A DNA stretch of 64,000 bases from Mesotaenium endlicherianum (Eukaryota; Streptophyta; Zygnematophyceae; Zygnematales; Mesotaeniaceae): the NCBI GenBank assembly GCA_009602735.1, contig WELA01007991.1, positions 124,001-188,000 on the forward strand, read 5' to 3'. Positions 53,846-62,456 of this stretch are shown here, piece by piece; within the stretch, counting starts at the first letter, position 1, and each line of letters opens with the position of its first letter. A program made the translations under genes and the position numbers. The notes below the pieces were generated by a model that saw nothing but the letters and a program-made list of their open reading frames with translations, did no database searches and was not told where the DNA came from.

Positions 53846-54715
53846 ATGAAAACAAAATGGACATCCTTTGTACAAGGAGCGCTACTCTTATGCCTGGTGC
53901 AGCCGGCTGCAGCACAGGACCTCAAAGAAAAAACGCATATCAGCAAGAGCTTCCCGGTTCAGCAAGGAAATACTCCGGCGGTGCTGGCGGTTTACAACGT
54001 CAACGGCTCTGTGAAAGTGGAAGGCTATGCAGGCAACCAGGTACAAATAGAAGCAGACCAGGTGATCAGCGCAGATGATAAAGAAACACTGGAAGAAGGA
54101 AAAAAAGAATTCAAACTGGGGTTCGAGCAAGTGGGTGATAGTGTTGTGGTATACATTACCAGTCCGTTCGACTCAAGGCCCGACCGCTGGCGGAATAATA
54201 ACGGATACCATCGTATCGACTACCATTACAATGTCAACTTCACCATAAAAGTACCCATGCAGATGAACCTCGATGTGTCTACTGTTAACCAGGGAGAAGT
54301 TACAGTGAAAGATATTGCGGGAAATAAACTGAAAGTGCACAATGTCAATGGTGGCGTTCAGCTCATACATGTGAAAGGAACCACGGTGGCGGGAACAGTT
54401 AATGGCGATGTGGAAGTGGGGTACGCTTCGAATCCTATGGCAGCTTCTACCTATAATACGATCAACGGTAATATCAAAGTAAATTATCAGCCCGGTTTCT
54501 CAGGCGATCTGCAATTCAAAAGCATGCATGGTGATTTCTACACCGATTTCGATAATACAGTATTGCCGGCCAGTGTAAGCCGTAATGAAGAACATCGCGG
54601 AAACGGAACGGTGTATAAACTAAACAAACGCTCTTCCATCCGCATTGGTTCGGGAGGAGCACTATTCAAATTTGAAACATTAAACGGTAATGTTTATATT
54701 AAAAAGCAATCTTAA
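53846..54715 (+). CDS. DUF4097-type exported beta-helix protein, first copy
   Basis: A 289-residue protein with a signal peptide ending PAAAQ (about residue 24). The rest is built of short beta-strand repeats typical of the DUF4097 adhesin-like family: LAVYNVNGSVKVEGYAGNQV near the N-terminus and KVHNVNGGVQLIHVKGTTVA further on, ending FETLNGNVYIKKQS. The repeated Asn-Gly (VNGS, VNGG, LNGN) marks successive turns of a beta solenoid. Its 3' end is followed by a similar gene after 10 bases. The pair lies downstream of the ECF sigma factor and anti-sigma candidate, suggesting an envelope-stress or surface-structure function. Confidence 0.82.
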   Translation: MKTKWTSFVQGALLLCLVQPAAAQDLKEKTHISKSFPVQQGNTPAVLAVYNVNGSVKVEGYAGNQVQIEADQVISADDKETLEEGKKEFKLGFEQVGDSVVVYITSPFDSRPDRWRNNNGYHRIDYHYNVNFTIKVPMQMNLDVSTVNQGEVTVKDIAGNKLKVHNVNGGVQLIHVKGTTVAGTVNGDVEVGYASNPMAASTYNTINGNIKVNYQPGFSGDLQFKSMHGDFYTDFDNTVLPASVSRNEEHRGNGTVYKLNKRSSIRIGSGGALFKFETLNGNVYIKKQS

Positions 54716-54725
54716 ACAAACAGGT

Positions 54726-55553
54726 ATGAAAAAGATGAAAGTAGCGGTATTGGGAATGATGCTGTTGGCTACCGGCACACATCTCTTTGCACAGTCCGAT
54801 GCAAAAGAACAACTGACGGTACCATTGAGCAATCCCGGCAAACCCTATACATTAAAACTGAACCAGGTGAGCGGATCTATCAAAATCACAGGCTACACAG
54901 GCAAAGAAGTGATTATTGATGTGACGCCTGAATCGAAGAGCAGGAAAGAAAAGGAAGGAAGTGAGAAAGGGGCGGGAATGAAAAAGATACCCCTTGGCAA
55001 TGGTTTTGAAGTGAAAGCAAAAGAAGATAACAACACTGTGCGTATTGAATCCGATAACCCTATGCGTACGCTGAATTATGAACTGAAGATCCCGCAGGAT
55101 GTAACACTGAAATTGTCTACCGTAAACAATGGCAATATAGAAGTGAGCAACCTGAAAGGAGAAATGGAGATCAGTAATGTGAACGGGAGCATCAAAATGA
55201 CCAACGTTTCGGGCAATGTGGTGGCCAATACGGTGAATGGCGCTGTGACGGTTACATTCAATTCAGTAGAAGGCAAGGCGCCGATGGCTTTCACAACACT
55301 CAATGGAAATGTAGATGTTACCTTCCCTGCCAGTACCAAGGCCAACTTCAAAGTGAAATCAGACCAAGGTGAAGTGTACAGCGATTTCGATATGGACATC
55401 GATAAAAGCCAACCCAAGCGAGACAAGAGCAGCCAGTCGGGCTTATACAAGATCAGTATGGACGAATGGGTATATGGAAAGATCAATGGCGGCGGACCGG
55501 AAGTGATGATGAAGAATATGAACGGCAATATCTACATCAGGAAAGCCAAATAA
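54726..55553 (+). CDS. DUF4097-type exported beta-helix protein, second copy
   Basis: A 275-residue protein with a signal peptide ending LFAQ (about residue 23), then the same beta-solenoid pattern: LNQVSGSIKITGYTGKEVII, LSTVNNGNIEVSNLKGEMEI and NVNGSIKMTNVSGNVVANTV. A lysine-rich insert (ESKSRKEKEGSEKGAGMKK) is specific to this copy. The ending MNGNIYIRKAK matches that of the first copy, so the two arose by duplication. ATG 54726 is preferred to an upstream in-frame ATG at 54690 that lies inside the preceding gene. A terminator follows. Confidence 0.82.
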   Translation: MKKMKVAVLGMMLLATGTHLFAQSDAKEQLTVPLSNPGKPYTLKLNQVSGSIKITGYTGKEVIIDVTPESKSRKEKEGSEKGAGMKKIPLGNGFEVKAKEDNNTVRIESDNPMRTLNYELKIPQDVTLKLSTVNNGNIEVSNLKGEMEISNVNGSIKMTNVSGNVVANTVNGAVTVTFNSVEGKAPMAFTTLNGNVDVTFPASTKANFKVKSDQGEVYSDFDMDIDKSQPKRDKSSQSGLYKISMDEWVYGKINGGGPEVMMKNMNGNIYIRKAK

Positions 55554-55579
55554 CAGCCTCTCATGTTATATCTATCAGA

Positions 55580-55610
55580 TCGGGCCCGGCATTTACCGGG
55601 CCCGACTTAT
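55580..55610 (+). terminator. Probable terminator after the sigma factor operon
   Basis: TCGGGCCCGG (55580-55589) pairs with CCGGGCCCGA (55596-55605) over a six-base loop and is followed by CTTATTATATA. The stem is strong, the T tract modest. Confidence 0.75.
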
Positions 55611-55671
55611 TATATAAACCCGGACGGAAATTTTATAAAAGGATTGACATACCAATTGTAAAAAATAGTGA

Positions 55672-55679
55672 TAGCTTTG
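55672..55679 (+). promoter_or_regulatory. -7 element just before the HYC_CC_PP gene
   Basis: TAGCTTTG matches TAnnTTTG exactly and ends four bases before the GTG start at 55684. TTG triplets lie 13 and 25 bases upstream, neither at the ideal distance. Confidence 0.45.
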
Positions 55680-55683
55680 TCTT

Positions 55684-56085
55684 GTGAAAAAGCTCATCGT
55701 AGCCATAGTATCTGTTTTCTACCTGGTTTCTGCTTCCGGAGCCACCGTGCAGTTGCATTACTGCATGGGCAAGCTGGTGGAAGCGGGTATCTGGCATCAT
55801 TCGCAGTTGGACAAATGCTCTTCCTGCGGCATGAAGAAGAAGGCCGGTAAGAAAAACAACTGCTGCCGCGACGAGCAAAAGAAACTAACACAGGTCAACG
55901 ACCAGAAGCTGGCAGAGCAAGCTTATACAGCATTGCAAGCCGCCAGCGTTGCATTGCCGGTACAATGGACTTTTCAACCTGCTGAACATTTGTTCAGCGC
56001 AGTGGTTGCTTACCCTGTTTCCCATGCCCCTCCCCGAGGCATTGTTCAGCCCATCTATTTGCTGAACAGCAATTTCAGAATTTGA
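55684..56085 (+). CDS. HYC_CC_PP family exported protein
   Basis: A 133-residue protein named by its motifs: HYC at residues 25-27, CC at 60-61 and PP at 116-117, here in QLHYCMGK, KKNNCCRDEQ and SHAPPRG. A further Cys pair, C45 and C48 (KCSSCG), lies between. The N-terminus is a signal peptide (MKKLIVAIVSVFYLVSASGA). The cysteine and histidine pattern suggests metal or redox chemistry in the periplasm. Its place at the head of a copper-efflux cluster agrees. The start is GTG 55684. The family has no proven function that I know of. Confidence 0.78.
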   Translation: MKKLIVAIVSVFYLVSASGATVQLHYCMGKLVEAGIWHHSQLDKCSSCGMKKKAGKKNNCCRDEQKKLTQVNDQKLAEQAYTALQAASVALPVQWTFQPAEHLFSAVVAYPVSHAPPRGIVQPIYLLNSNFRI

Positions 56086-56144
56086 TTTCGTAATGGTTAT
56101 TAGAGCCAGGCATTACTACATGCCCGGCTATAGGCATTTGCAGT

Positions 56145-56247
56145 CGTCATCCTGAGCGAGCGCAGCGAGTCGAAGGAGCTGCTGAACACTCGGTCAGATC
56201 CCTCGGCTGCGCTCGGGACGACGACGCAAAATGCGCTCGGGATGACG
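56145..56247. repeat. REP-like repeat block upstream of the HMA gene
   Basis: CGTCATCCTGAGCGAGCGCA begins the block, followed by a GTCGAAGGAGCTGCTGAACA segment and a GGGATGACG end. It is nearly the reverse complement of part of 56655-56848, so the two blocks lie as an inverted pair around the HMA gene. Confidence 0.85.
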
Positions 56248-56293
56248 ATCAAATCAATCAATACATTATTCCTTATTTATTAAAACGATAAAC

Positions 56294-56644
56294 ATGAAAA
56301 AGATCAAAGTACTGCTCGCAGCAGCGTTCAGCGTATTCGCTATGGCGGCATTCGCCCAGTCTAAAACAGAAACCTTTAAAGTGTATGGCAATTGCGAGAT
56401 GTGCAAAAAGCGCATCGATAAAGCGGCGGCTGTAGATGGCGTTAGTAAGGCCAGCTGGAACAAAGACACCAAGATCATGTCGGTAACCTATGATGCTTCC
56501 AAAGTGAGCATGGATGCAATTCAGAAAAAGATTGCAGATGTTGGATACGATACAGAGAAGTTTACAGCGGACGATAAATCGTACAATCAACTGCCCGACT
56601 GTTGCCAGTACGATCGTAAGAAGACCAGTAAGAAGAGTAAGTAA
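56294..56644 (+). CDS. Exported heavy-metal-associated (HMA) domain protein
   Basis: A 116-residue periplasmic protein: signal peptide MKKIKVLLAAAFSVFAMAAF ending in AQ, then one HMA domain with the metal site C34-x-x-C37 in YGNCEMCKKRID. The usual M/T-x-C-x-x-C lead is replaced by GN-C. A C-terminal CCQYD segment adds a second cysteine pair and is followed by a basic tail. It is likely a copper chaperone or sensor of the efflux system encoded 241 bases downstream, where it would pass metal to CusA. The gene is flanked on both sides by REP-like blocks in opposite orientation. Confidence 0.85.
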   Translation: MKKIKVLLAAAFSVFAMAAFAQSKTETFKVYGNCEMCKKRIDKAAAVDGVSKASWNKDTKIMSVTYDASKVSMDAIQKKIADVGYDTEKFTADDKSYNQLPDCCQYDRKKTSKKSK

Positions 56645-56654
56645 AATTTTCTTC

Positions 56655-56848
56655 CGTCATCCCGAGCGCATTTTGCGTCGTCATCCCGAGCACCCTTGCG
56701 TCGTCATCCCGAGCGCAGTCGAGGGATCTGACCGAGTGTTCAGCAGCTCCTTCGACTCGCTGCGCTCGCTCAGGATGACGTGCTTCGACTCGCTGCGCTC
56801 GCTCAGGATGACGTGCTTCGACTCGCTGCGCTCGCTCAGGATGACGAC
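56655..56848. repeat. REP-like repeat block downstream of the HMA gene
   Basis: Contains three CGTCATCCCGAGC units (starting 56655, 56679 and 56702) and ends with three tandem 33-bp units (56750-56782, 56783-56815, 56816-56848) of the form CTTCGACTCGCTGCGCTCGC plus TCAGGATGACGTG. Apart from the extra units it is the reverse complement of the block at 56145-56247. The 33-bp period preserves reading frame, which creates a spurious repeated protein. Confidence 0.88.
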
Positions 56849-56884
56849 CTAAGGATGAAGTTTCAAAAACTTTAAGCTAACGCT

Positions 56885-58177
56885 ATGGTACATCGAATCA
56901 TTGAATGGAGTTTGCGCAACCGCTTTATTGTGCTGTTGCTCTCGGCCGGTTTGTTTGTATGGGGCTATTTTTCCGTGAAGAAAAATCCCATCGATGCCAT
57001 TCCCGACCTGTCTGAAAACCAGGTGATCGTTTTCACCGAATGGATGGGCCGGGCGCCGCAACTGATCGAAGACCAGGTTACCTATCCATTGGTAACCAAC
57101 TTGCAGGGATTGCCACGCATCAAATATGTGCGCGCGAGTTCCATGTTCGGCATGAGTTTTATCTATGTGATCTTCGAAGACAATGCAGACATCTACTGGG
57201 CGCGTGAGCGGGTACTGGAAAGACTCAGCACCGTAAGCCGCTCCCTGCCGCAGGGCGTAACACCACAACTAGGCCCCGATGGAACAGGCGTGGGACATGT
57301 GCTCTGGTACACGCTTGATGCGCCTGGTATAGACCTGGGCGAGCAACGTGCGTTGCAGGACTGGTATGTAAAATTTGCGTTGCAGAATGTATCGGGCGTT
57401 AGCGAAATCGCTTCTTTCGGCGGCTTCCAAAAGCAATACCAGGTAACGGTTAACCCCGATAAGCTCCTCTATTACAAACTGCGCATTTCAGATGTGATCA
57501 ATGCCGTTAAATCGAACAACAACGAGAGCGGGGGAAGAAAATTCGAGATGAGCGATATGGGTTATATCATTAAAGCAGATGGCTACCTGCGTTCCACCCA
57601 GGAAATAGAGAACCTGGCTATTGCTAATCAGAACGGTATACCGGTACGTGTATCTGACCTGGCCTCGGTTCAAATGACCGGTGAAAGCCGGCTGGGTATT
57701 TTCGATCAGAATGGAGAAGGAGAACGGGTAGGCGGTATTGTGGTGATGCGATACGGAGAGAATGCCGCGGCGGTGATCGATAAAGTGAAAGCGAAAATGA
57801 AAGAGGTTGCCAAAGGCCTGCCACCGGGTGTGAAGTTCGATATCATTTACGATCGCGGAGAACTGATCAAAGAATCGGTAGACAGTGTAAAACGAACATT
57901 GATCGAAGAGATGATCGTGGTATCGTTGGTGGTATTGGTGTTCCTGTTCCACTGGAGGAGTGCGCTCAGCATCATCATACAGATACCCATTACACTGGCC
58001 GCCAGTTTTATCCTGCTCAATGCTTTTGGTATCAGTTCCAATATCATGTCGCTCACCGGTATTGCACTCGCTATCGGCGTGATCGTGGATAACGGCATCA
58101 TCATGAGTGAAAACGCTTATAAACACCTGGCAGAGAAATACGAAGCCTGGCAAAAACAATCATCTGCACAATCTTAA
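56885..58177 (+). CDS. cusA: CusA/CzcA-type heavy-metal RND pump, N-terminal part
   Basis: The first 430 residues of a metal-exporting RND pump. It opens with MVHRIIEWSLRNRFIVLLL and has porter-domain motifs DAIPDLSENQVIVFTEWMGR, VRASSMFGMSFIYVIFEDN and GPDGTGVGHVLWYTLD, typical of the heavy-metal group, and membrane helices TM1 to TM4. TM4 carries the single Asp of this group (GVIVDNGIIMSENAY). The frame ends at TAA 58175-58177, in the cytoplasmic loop after TM4. The rest of the pump continues in another frame from ATG 58177, overlapping this stop by one base (TAATG). Intact CusA proteins have about 1040 residues. See the finding on the split. Confidence 0.9.
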   Translation: MVHRIIEWSLRNRFIVLLLSAGLFVWGYFSVKKNPIDAIPDLSENQVIVFTEWMGRAPQLIEDQVTYPLVTNLQGLPRIKYVRASSMFGMSFIYVIFEDNADIYWARERVLERLSTVSRSLPQGVTPQLGPDGTGVGHVLWYTLDAPGIDLGEQRALQDWYVKFALQNVSGVSEIASFGGFQKQYQVTVNPDKLLYYKLRISDVINAVKSNNNESGGRKFEMSDMGYIIKADGYLRSTQEIENLAIANQNGIPVRVSDLASVQMTGESRLGIFDQNGEGERVGGIVVMRYGENAAAVIDKVKAKMKEVAKGLPPGVKFDIIYDRGELIKESVDSVKRTLIEEMIVVSLVVLVFLFHWRSALSIIIQIPITLAASFILLNAFGISSNIMSLTGIALAIGVIVDNGIIMSENAYKHLAEKYEAWQKQSSAQS

Positions 58178-60123
58178 TGTACTCCATCATGAAACAACGA
58201 TTCAACCCATTCAGGAAAAAAGAAAGCTGGATCAGCGAAGAAGAAAGGATGGCTACCATTGAACAAAGCAGCAAGCAGGTAAGCCGGGGTGTTTTCTTTG
58301 CTACGGTTATCATCATCACTTCTTTTCTTCCTGTATTCATGCTCACAGGACAGGAAGGCAAACTATTCCATCCGCTGGCTTTCACCAAGACCTTCATCAT
58401 GATCGTTGATGCATTATTGGTGATCACATTGGCGCCGGTGCTGATCTCTTTTTTCATGAAGGGCAGGTTCAGGCCGGAGCACAAGAACCCGGTGAACCGC
58501 TTGCTGGAAAAGATTTATACGCCCATCATTCGTTGGGTGTTGAAGTGGCGTAAAACCACTATTGCCATCAATATCATTGCATTGATTATTACCATTCCCC
58601 TGCTTAAAAGTCTTGGTTCTGAATTCATGCCACCGCTCGATGAACAAAGCATCCTGTTCATGCCGGTTACATTGCCCGATGTGAGCAACACGGAGATCAA
58701 ACGCATTTTGCAGGTGCAGGACAAACTGATCAAATCGGTTCCGGAAGTAGGTAAAGTATTAGGTAAAGCAGGAAGGGCCAGTACTGCTACAGATAACTCT
58801 CCCATCAGCATGATAGAGACCATCATTGTGCTCAAACCAAAAACGGCATGGCGTAAAGGCATTACTAAAAAAGATATCATCCATGAATTGGATAACAAGT
58901 TGCAGATCCCTGGTGTGGTGAACGGGTGGACGCAACCCATCATCAACCGCATCAATATGTTGTCTACCGGTATCCGCACTGATGTGGGTATCAAAGTATT
59001 CGGACAAAAACTGGATACGATCTCTTCGGTAAGTGAACGGGTAAAAAAAGTATTGGAAGGAACGCCGGGTATCCAGGACCTGTATGTGGAGCCCATTACA
59101 GGAGGCAAGTACCTCAACATACATATAAACCGCGAAGCGTTGAGCCGGTACGGACTGAATGTAGATGATGTGAACCAAACGGTGGAATCGGCCATTGGCG
59201 GAGCGCCTGTTGCGCAGACCATTGAGGGGAGAAAGCGATTCAACATCAGCGTAAGGCTGGCGCAGGATTACCGCAACAGCCTCGAACGCATCAGGCGCAT
59301 ACCGTTGATGAGTCCATCGTCCGGCACTGTAGCATTAGGTGAAGTAGCGGATGTGGCATTGGAGGAAGGGCCGCCCATGATCAGTTCGGAAAATGCGTTG
59401 CTCCGGGGCGCCGTGCTGTTCAATGTACGCGAGCGAGACCTGGGCAGCACCGTACAGGAAGCCATCCAAAAGATCAATGCATCAAAAGATATCCTTCCCG
59501 AAGGGTATTTCCTGGAATGGAGCGGACAGTACGAGAACCTGATCCGGGGCCAGCGAACATTATTATGGATCGCCCCGATTGTACTGGTGGTGATTTTTCT
59601 TTCACTCTATTTTGCTTTTCATTCTATCCGCGAAGCATTCCTCAGCCTGATTACAGTTCCTTTTGCACTGATAGGTGGCGCTTATGCCATATACCTCTAC
59701 CAGGTTCATCTCTCCGTTGCTGTTGCAGTAGGGTTCATCGCGTTGTTTGGCATTGCAGTGGAAACAGGAATTGTGATGGTCATCTACCTGAACGATGCCA
59801 TGAACCAGTTAATCAAAGCTAAAGGTAACAGCAGTGAATCTATTACGCGGGCCGATCTGACAGCGTATGTGATCATAGGCGCCGCCAAACGTCTCCGGCC
59901 CAAACTCATGACGGTTTGTGTATCGCTGTTCGGACTGGTGCCGGTAATATGGGCTACAGGCGTGGGCACAGATGTAATGAAACCCATTGTGCTGCCCATG
60001 ATCGGCGGCGTACTCACTTCATCAACACATATATTGCTGGTAACACCCCTGATCTTTTTACTCACCAAAGAATATGAATTGCGCAAATACGGTAAACTCG
60101 AAGTATATGCAACGAATCACTAA
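58177..60123 (+). CDS. cusA: CusA/CzcA-type heavy-metal RND pump, C-terminal part
   Basis: A 648-residue product beginning MYSIMKQRFNPFRKKESWIS and continuing directly with family sequence (MATIEQSSKQVSRGVFFATV), TM5 to TM12 and the second porter region (FMPPLDEQSILFMPVTLPDV, GWTQPIINRINMLSTGIRTD, VGFIALFGIAVETGIVMVIY). It lacks the N-terminal helix and first porter half, so it cannot work alone. Alternative starts at 58189 (MKQ) and later are possible. Translation coupling through TAATG with the N-terminal part would allow assembly of a pump from two chains. The TolC-like gene begins inside its last codons (60107). Confidence 0.9.
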   Translation: MYSIMKQRFNPFRKKESWISEEERMATIEQSSKQVSRGVFFATVIIITSFLPVFMLTGQEGKLFHPLAFTKTFIMIVDALLVITLAPVLISFFMKGRFRPEHKNPVNRLLEKIYTPIIRWVLKWRKTTIAINIIALIITIPLLKSLGSEFMPPLDEQSILFMPVTLPDVSNTEIKRILQVQDKLIKSVPEVGKVLGKAGRASTATDNSPISMIETIIVLKPKTAWRKGITKKDIIHELDNKLQIPGVVNGWTQPIINRINMLSTGIRTDVGIKVFGQKLDTISSVSERVKKVLEGTPGIQDLYVEPITGGKYLNIHINREALSRYGLNVDDVNQTVESAIGGAPVAQTIEGRKRFNISVRLAQDYRNSLERIRRIPLMSPSSGTVALGEVADVALEEGPPMISSENALLRGAVLFNVRERDLGSTVQEAIQKINASKDILPEGYFLEWSGQYENLIRGQRTLLWIAPIVLVVIFLSLYFAFHSIREAFLSLITVPFALIGGAYAIYLYQVHLSVAVAVGFIALFGIAVETGIVMVIYLNDAMNQLIKAKGNSSESITRADLTAYVIIGAAKRLRPKLMTVCVSLFGLVPVIWATGVGTDVMKPIVLPMIGGVLTSSTHILLVTPLIFLLTKEYELRKYGKLEVYATNH

Positions 60124-61357
60124 ATACATATTAGCCGTTGCTACGGCATTCCCCTTGTTCTCCCACGCACAGCAGGCGCCGGTATTAACACTCGACAGCA
60201 TCCTGCAACGCATCGACAAGCAGAATGTACGGCTACAATCTTATGCGTTGAAAGCGCAAGCATATCAATCAAGTGCAGAAGCAGCAACAGCCTGGACGGC
60301 GCCGATGGTAGGTGCTGGTACTTTCATGACGCCTTATCCGTTGCAGTCTGTGATGGAGCCCCGGGATAAAGGGCAACTGATGTTGCGTGTAGAACAGGAT
60401 ATACCCAATGCCGCTAAACTGAAAGCAAAAAAAGAATACATCGCTTCGCAAGGTGCTATTGCCAGTGCCGGGAGAGATATTACGCTGAACGATTTCAGGG
60501 CCAGGGCCAAAAGCCTGTACTATACCTGGTTGGTGAATACAGAAAAGATCAAAGTAGCGGGAGAAACAGAACGGTTGATACTGGTGATGAAAAAGATGGA
60601 AGAAGTACGGTACCCGTATAACCAATCACAACTCAGCAGCATCTTCAAAGCCGATGCAAGGATAGAAGAGAACCGGAATATGATAAAAATGTATGAAAGT
60701 GAAATTGCGAAGAGCAGGGCCTGGCTCAACGGCTTGATGAACCAGACCGGGGATTATATGTTCAGTATTGATACAACAGCTATTCCTGAATACAAAGAAC
60801 AGTTGCATGATACCGCTTTGCTTGCAGGTAAACGAAAAGACATTGTACAGATAGATGCTGCTATCAATAGCCTGAAATTGAATATCCGGAGCATGGAACT
60901 GGAAAAGAGGCCCAATTTCAAAATACAGTTCGATCATATGTCGCCTTTGGCGGGTATGATGCCGCAGGCTTTCAGTGTCATGGGAATGGTATCCATTCCC
61001 ATTGTGCCATGGAGCAGTAAAATGTATAAACAGGAAACCAGGGCCGTACAATACAATGTGGCGTCCATGCAAAAGGAAAGAGAGGCGATGCTAAACGAAA
61101 CACATAGCATGTTGATTGGTATGCAATACGAGATCATTGCAACGCAGCAACGTATCAGCAATTTTGAAAACAGGATCATTCCTGCTTTGCAAAAAGTGTT
61201 CGATGCCGATTTCCAGTCTTACGAAGAAAATAAGCAAACTGTTACTACTGTATTGAGCGATTGGGAATCGTTGATTATGATGCGGATGAATGTATTGGAT
61301 GAAAAATTGAAATTGTATCAAATGATCGTCAGCCATGAAAAAGAAGAATATCAATAA
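60107..61357 (+). CDS. TolC-family outer membrane efflux protein
   Basis: Outer-membrane channel of the metal efflux system, 416 residues from ATG 60107 (MQRITKYILAVATAFPLFSH, signal peptide ending AQ). The start overlaps the pump gene by 17 bases. Two helical repeats appear, with segments such as GQLMLRVEQDIPNAAKLKAK and, in the second half, SPLAGMMPQAFSVMGMVSIPIVPWSSKM. The latter resembles CusC/CzcC relatives of Bacteroidota, rich in methionine, which fits metal contact. The adaptor gene starts 23 bases before its stop. Confidence 0.9.
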   Translation: MQRITKYILAVATAFPLFSHAQQAPVLTLDSILQRIDKQNVRLQSYALKAQAYQSSAEAATAWTAPMVGAGTFMTPYPLQSVMEPRDKGQLMLRVEQDIPNAAKLKAKKEYIASQGAIASAGRDITLNDFRARAKSLYYTWLVNTEKIKVAGETERLILVMKKMEEVRYPYNQSQLSSIFKADARIEENRNMIKMYESEIAKSRAWLNGLMNQTGDYMFSIDTTAIPEYKEQLHDTALLAGKRKDIVQIDAAINSLKLNIRSMELEKRPNFKIQFDHMSPLAGMMPQAFSVMGMVSIPIVPWSSKMYKQETRAVQYNVASMQKEREAMLNETHSMLIGMQYEIIATQQRISNFENRIIPALQKVFDADFQSYEENKQTVTTVLSDWESLIMMRMNVLDEKLKLYQMIVSHEKEEYQ

Positions 61358-62456
61358 ATACCGGATACCAGGTTGGATGCTGCTGCTGGCATTTGCCTGC
61401 AAACAACCGGCTGATATCAAGGGCCACGAACACCATGCGCATACAGCCATGCGTTCCGTTGTTGCAGATACCGGTATCTCGCATTTGATCAGGCCTGTAA
61501 ATGAAGAAGTACTTTCCAAAGTGCAGGTGCTCACACCTGCTAAAACCACTAAAGCAATTACAGTAAAAGTACAGGGCGTGGTAGGCTATGATACCAGGGA
61601 GAATACCAGCCTTTCGGCAAGGGTGGGGGGAAGGATTGAAAAATTATATGTCAAATACAATTACCAGCCTGTACAAAAAGGACAACTGGTATTAACCATT
61701 TATTCGCCCGACCTGGTAGCGGCGCAGAGAGAATTGATTTTGCTGGTAAGAACAAATGGAGAAGATCAGCTCGTTCAGTCCGCCAGGCAACGACTGCGAT
61801 TACTGGGCATAACAGAAGCGCAGATAGAAACCATTGCCCGTTCAGGCAATCCTGTTTACAGCATACCGGTATATGCAAATGCCAGCGGATACATACTGGA
61901 GCAATCCGCACCTGCCAATTCAGCTATTGCTACCCGTGAAGGGCAGTACGTTACAACGGGACAAACACTGTTTACCATTTATACCAACCAGGCGCTGGTA
62001 GCAGATTTTTCTTTTAGCCCTGCACAGGCGGCGTCTATTGCAAAAGGAAAGGAGTTGTCGTATTACCCGAGCAGCAATCCCAATCTCAGTTATACTGGAA
62101 AGATCGGTCTGGTGCGGCCTGTATTGGGATCGGGACAAAACTTCACACAAGCAAGGGTATACCAGGTGCCAAGGAATCTTAAGCCCGGTCAGCAGCTTAC
62201 CGCTGAAATGACCATCGTCACCGGATCGCATTACTGGCTGCCACAGGAAGCAGTGTTGGATATGGGGAATCATCAAATGGTATTGTTCAAAAAAGAAGGA
62301 CCGGTATTTACGCCTGTATACATTCAAACGGGTATAAAGGCAGATAGACAAATAGAAGTGCTGGATGAGATCGGCAACTGGCAGGTTGCTGCCAATGCTT
62401 ATTATTTGGTAGACAGTGAAGGCTTCATACCTCAAACACAAAAACAAACCCCATGA
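61335..62456 (+). CDS. Heavy-metal efflux periplasmic adaptor (CusB-like), first
   Basis: A 373-residue lipoprotein-type adaptor: signal MKKKNINKYRIPGWMLLL then lipobox LAFAC. The mature N-terminus is histidine-rich (GHEHHAHTAM). Barrel-sandwich motifs GVVGYDTRENTSLSARVGGR and NYQPVQKGQLVLTIYSPDLV mark the lipoyl-type domain, followed by a short helical hairpin and beta-barrel. It overlaps the TolC gene by 23 bases and the second adaptor gene by ATGA. It lacks the cysteine-containing heavy-metal-binding domain found in the second adaptor. Confidence 0.9.
   Translation: MKKKNINKYRIPGWMLLLAFACKQPADIKGHEHHAHTAMRSVVADTGISHLIRPVNEEVLSKVQVLTPAKTTKAITVKVQGVVGYDTRENTSLSARVGGRIEKLYVKYNYQPVQKGQLVLTIYSPDLVAAQRELILLVRTNGEDQLVQSARQRLRLLGITEAQIETIARSGNPVYSIPVYANASGYILEQSAPANSAIATREGQYVTTGQTLFTIYTNQALVADFSFSPAQAASIAKGKELSYYPSSNPNLSYTGKIGLVRPVLGSGQNFTQARVYQVPRNLKPGQQLTAEMTIVTGSHYWLPQEAVLDMGNHQMVLFKKEGPVFTPVYIQTGIKADRQIEVLDEIGNWQVAANAYYLVDSEGFIPQTQKQTP

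Noticed and set aside
56750-56848. Possible CRISPR-like array
   Set aside because: The 33-bp units are contiguous with no unique spacers, and no cas gene is present.
56514-56852. Open frame with a repeated FDSLRSLRMTC protein
   Set aside because: It is a translation of the REP-like block; the 33-bp tandem unit keeps phase by chance, and its first part runs through the HMA gene in another frame.
58146-58180. Programmed frameshift joining the two CusA frames
   Set aside because: The site has only five A (CAAAAAC), not a classical A-AAA-AAC slippery heptamer in frame, and no clear downstream pseudoknot is seen. Stop-start coupling or a missing base explains it better.
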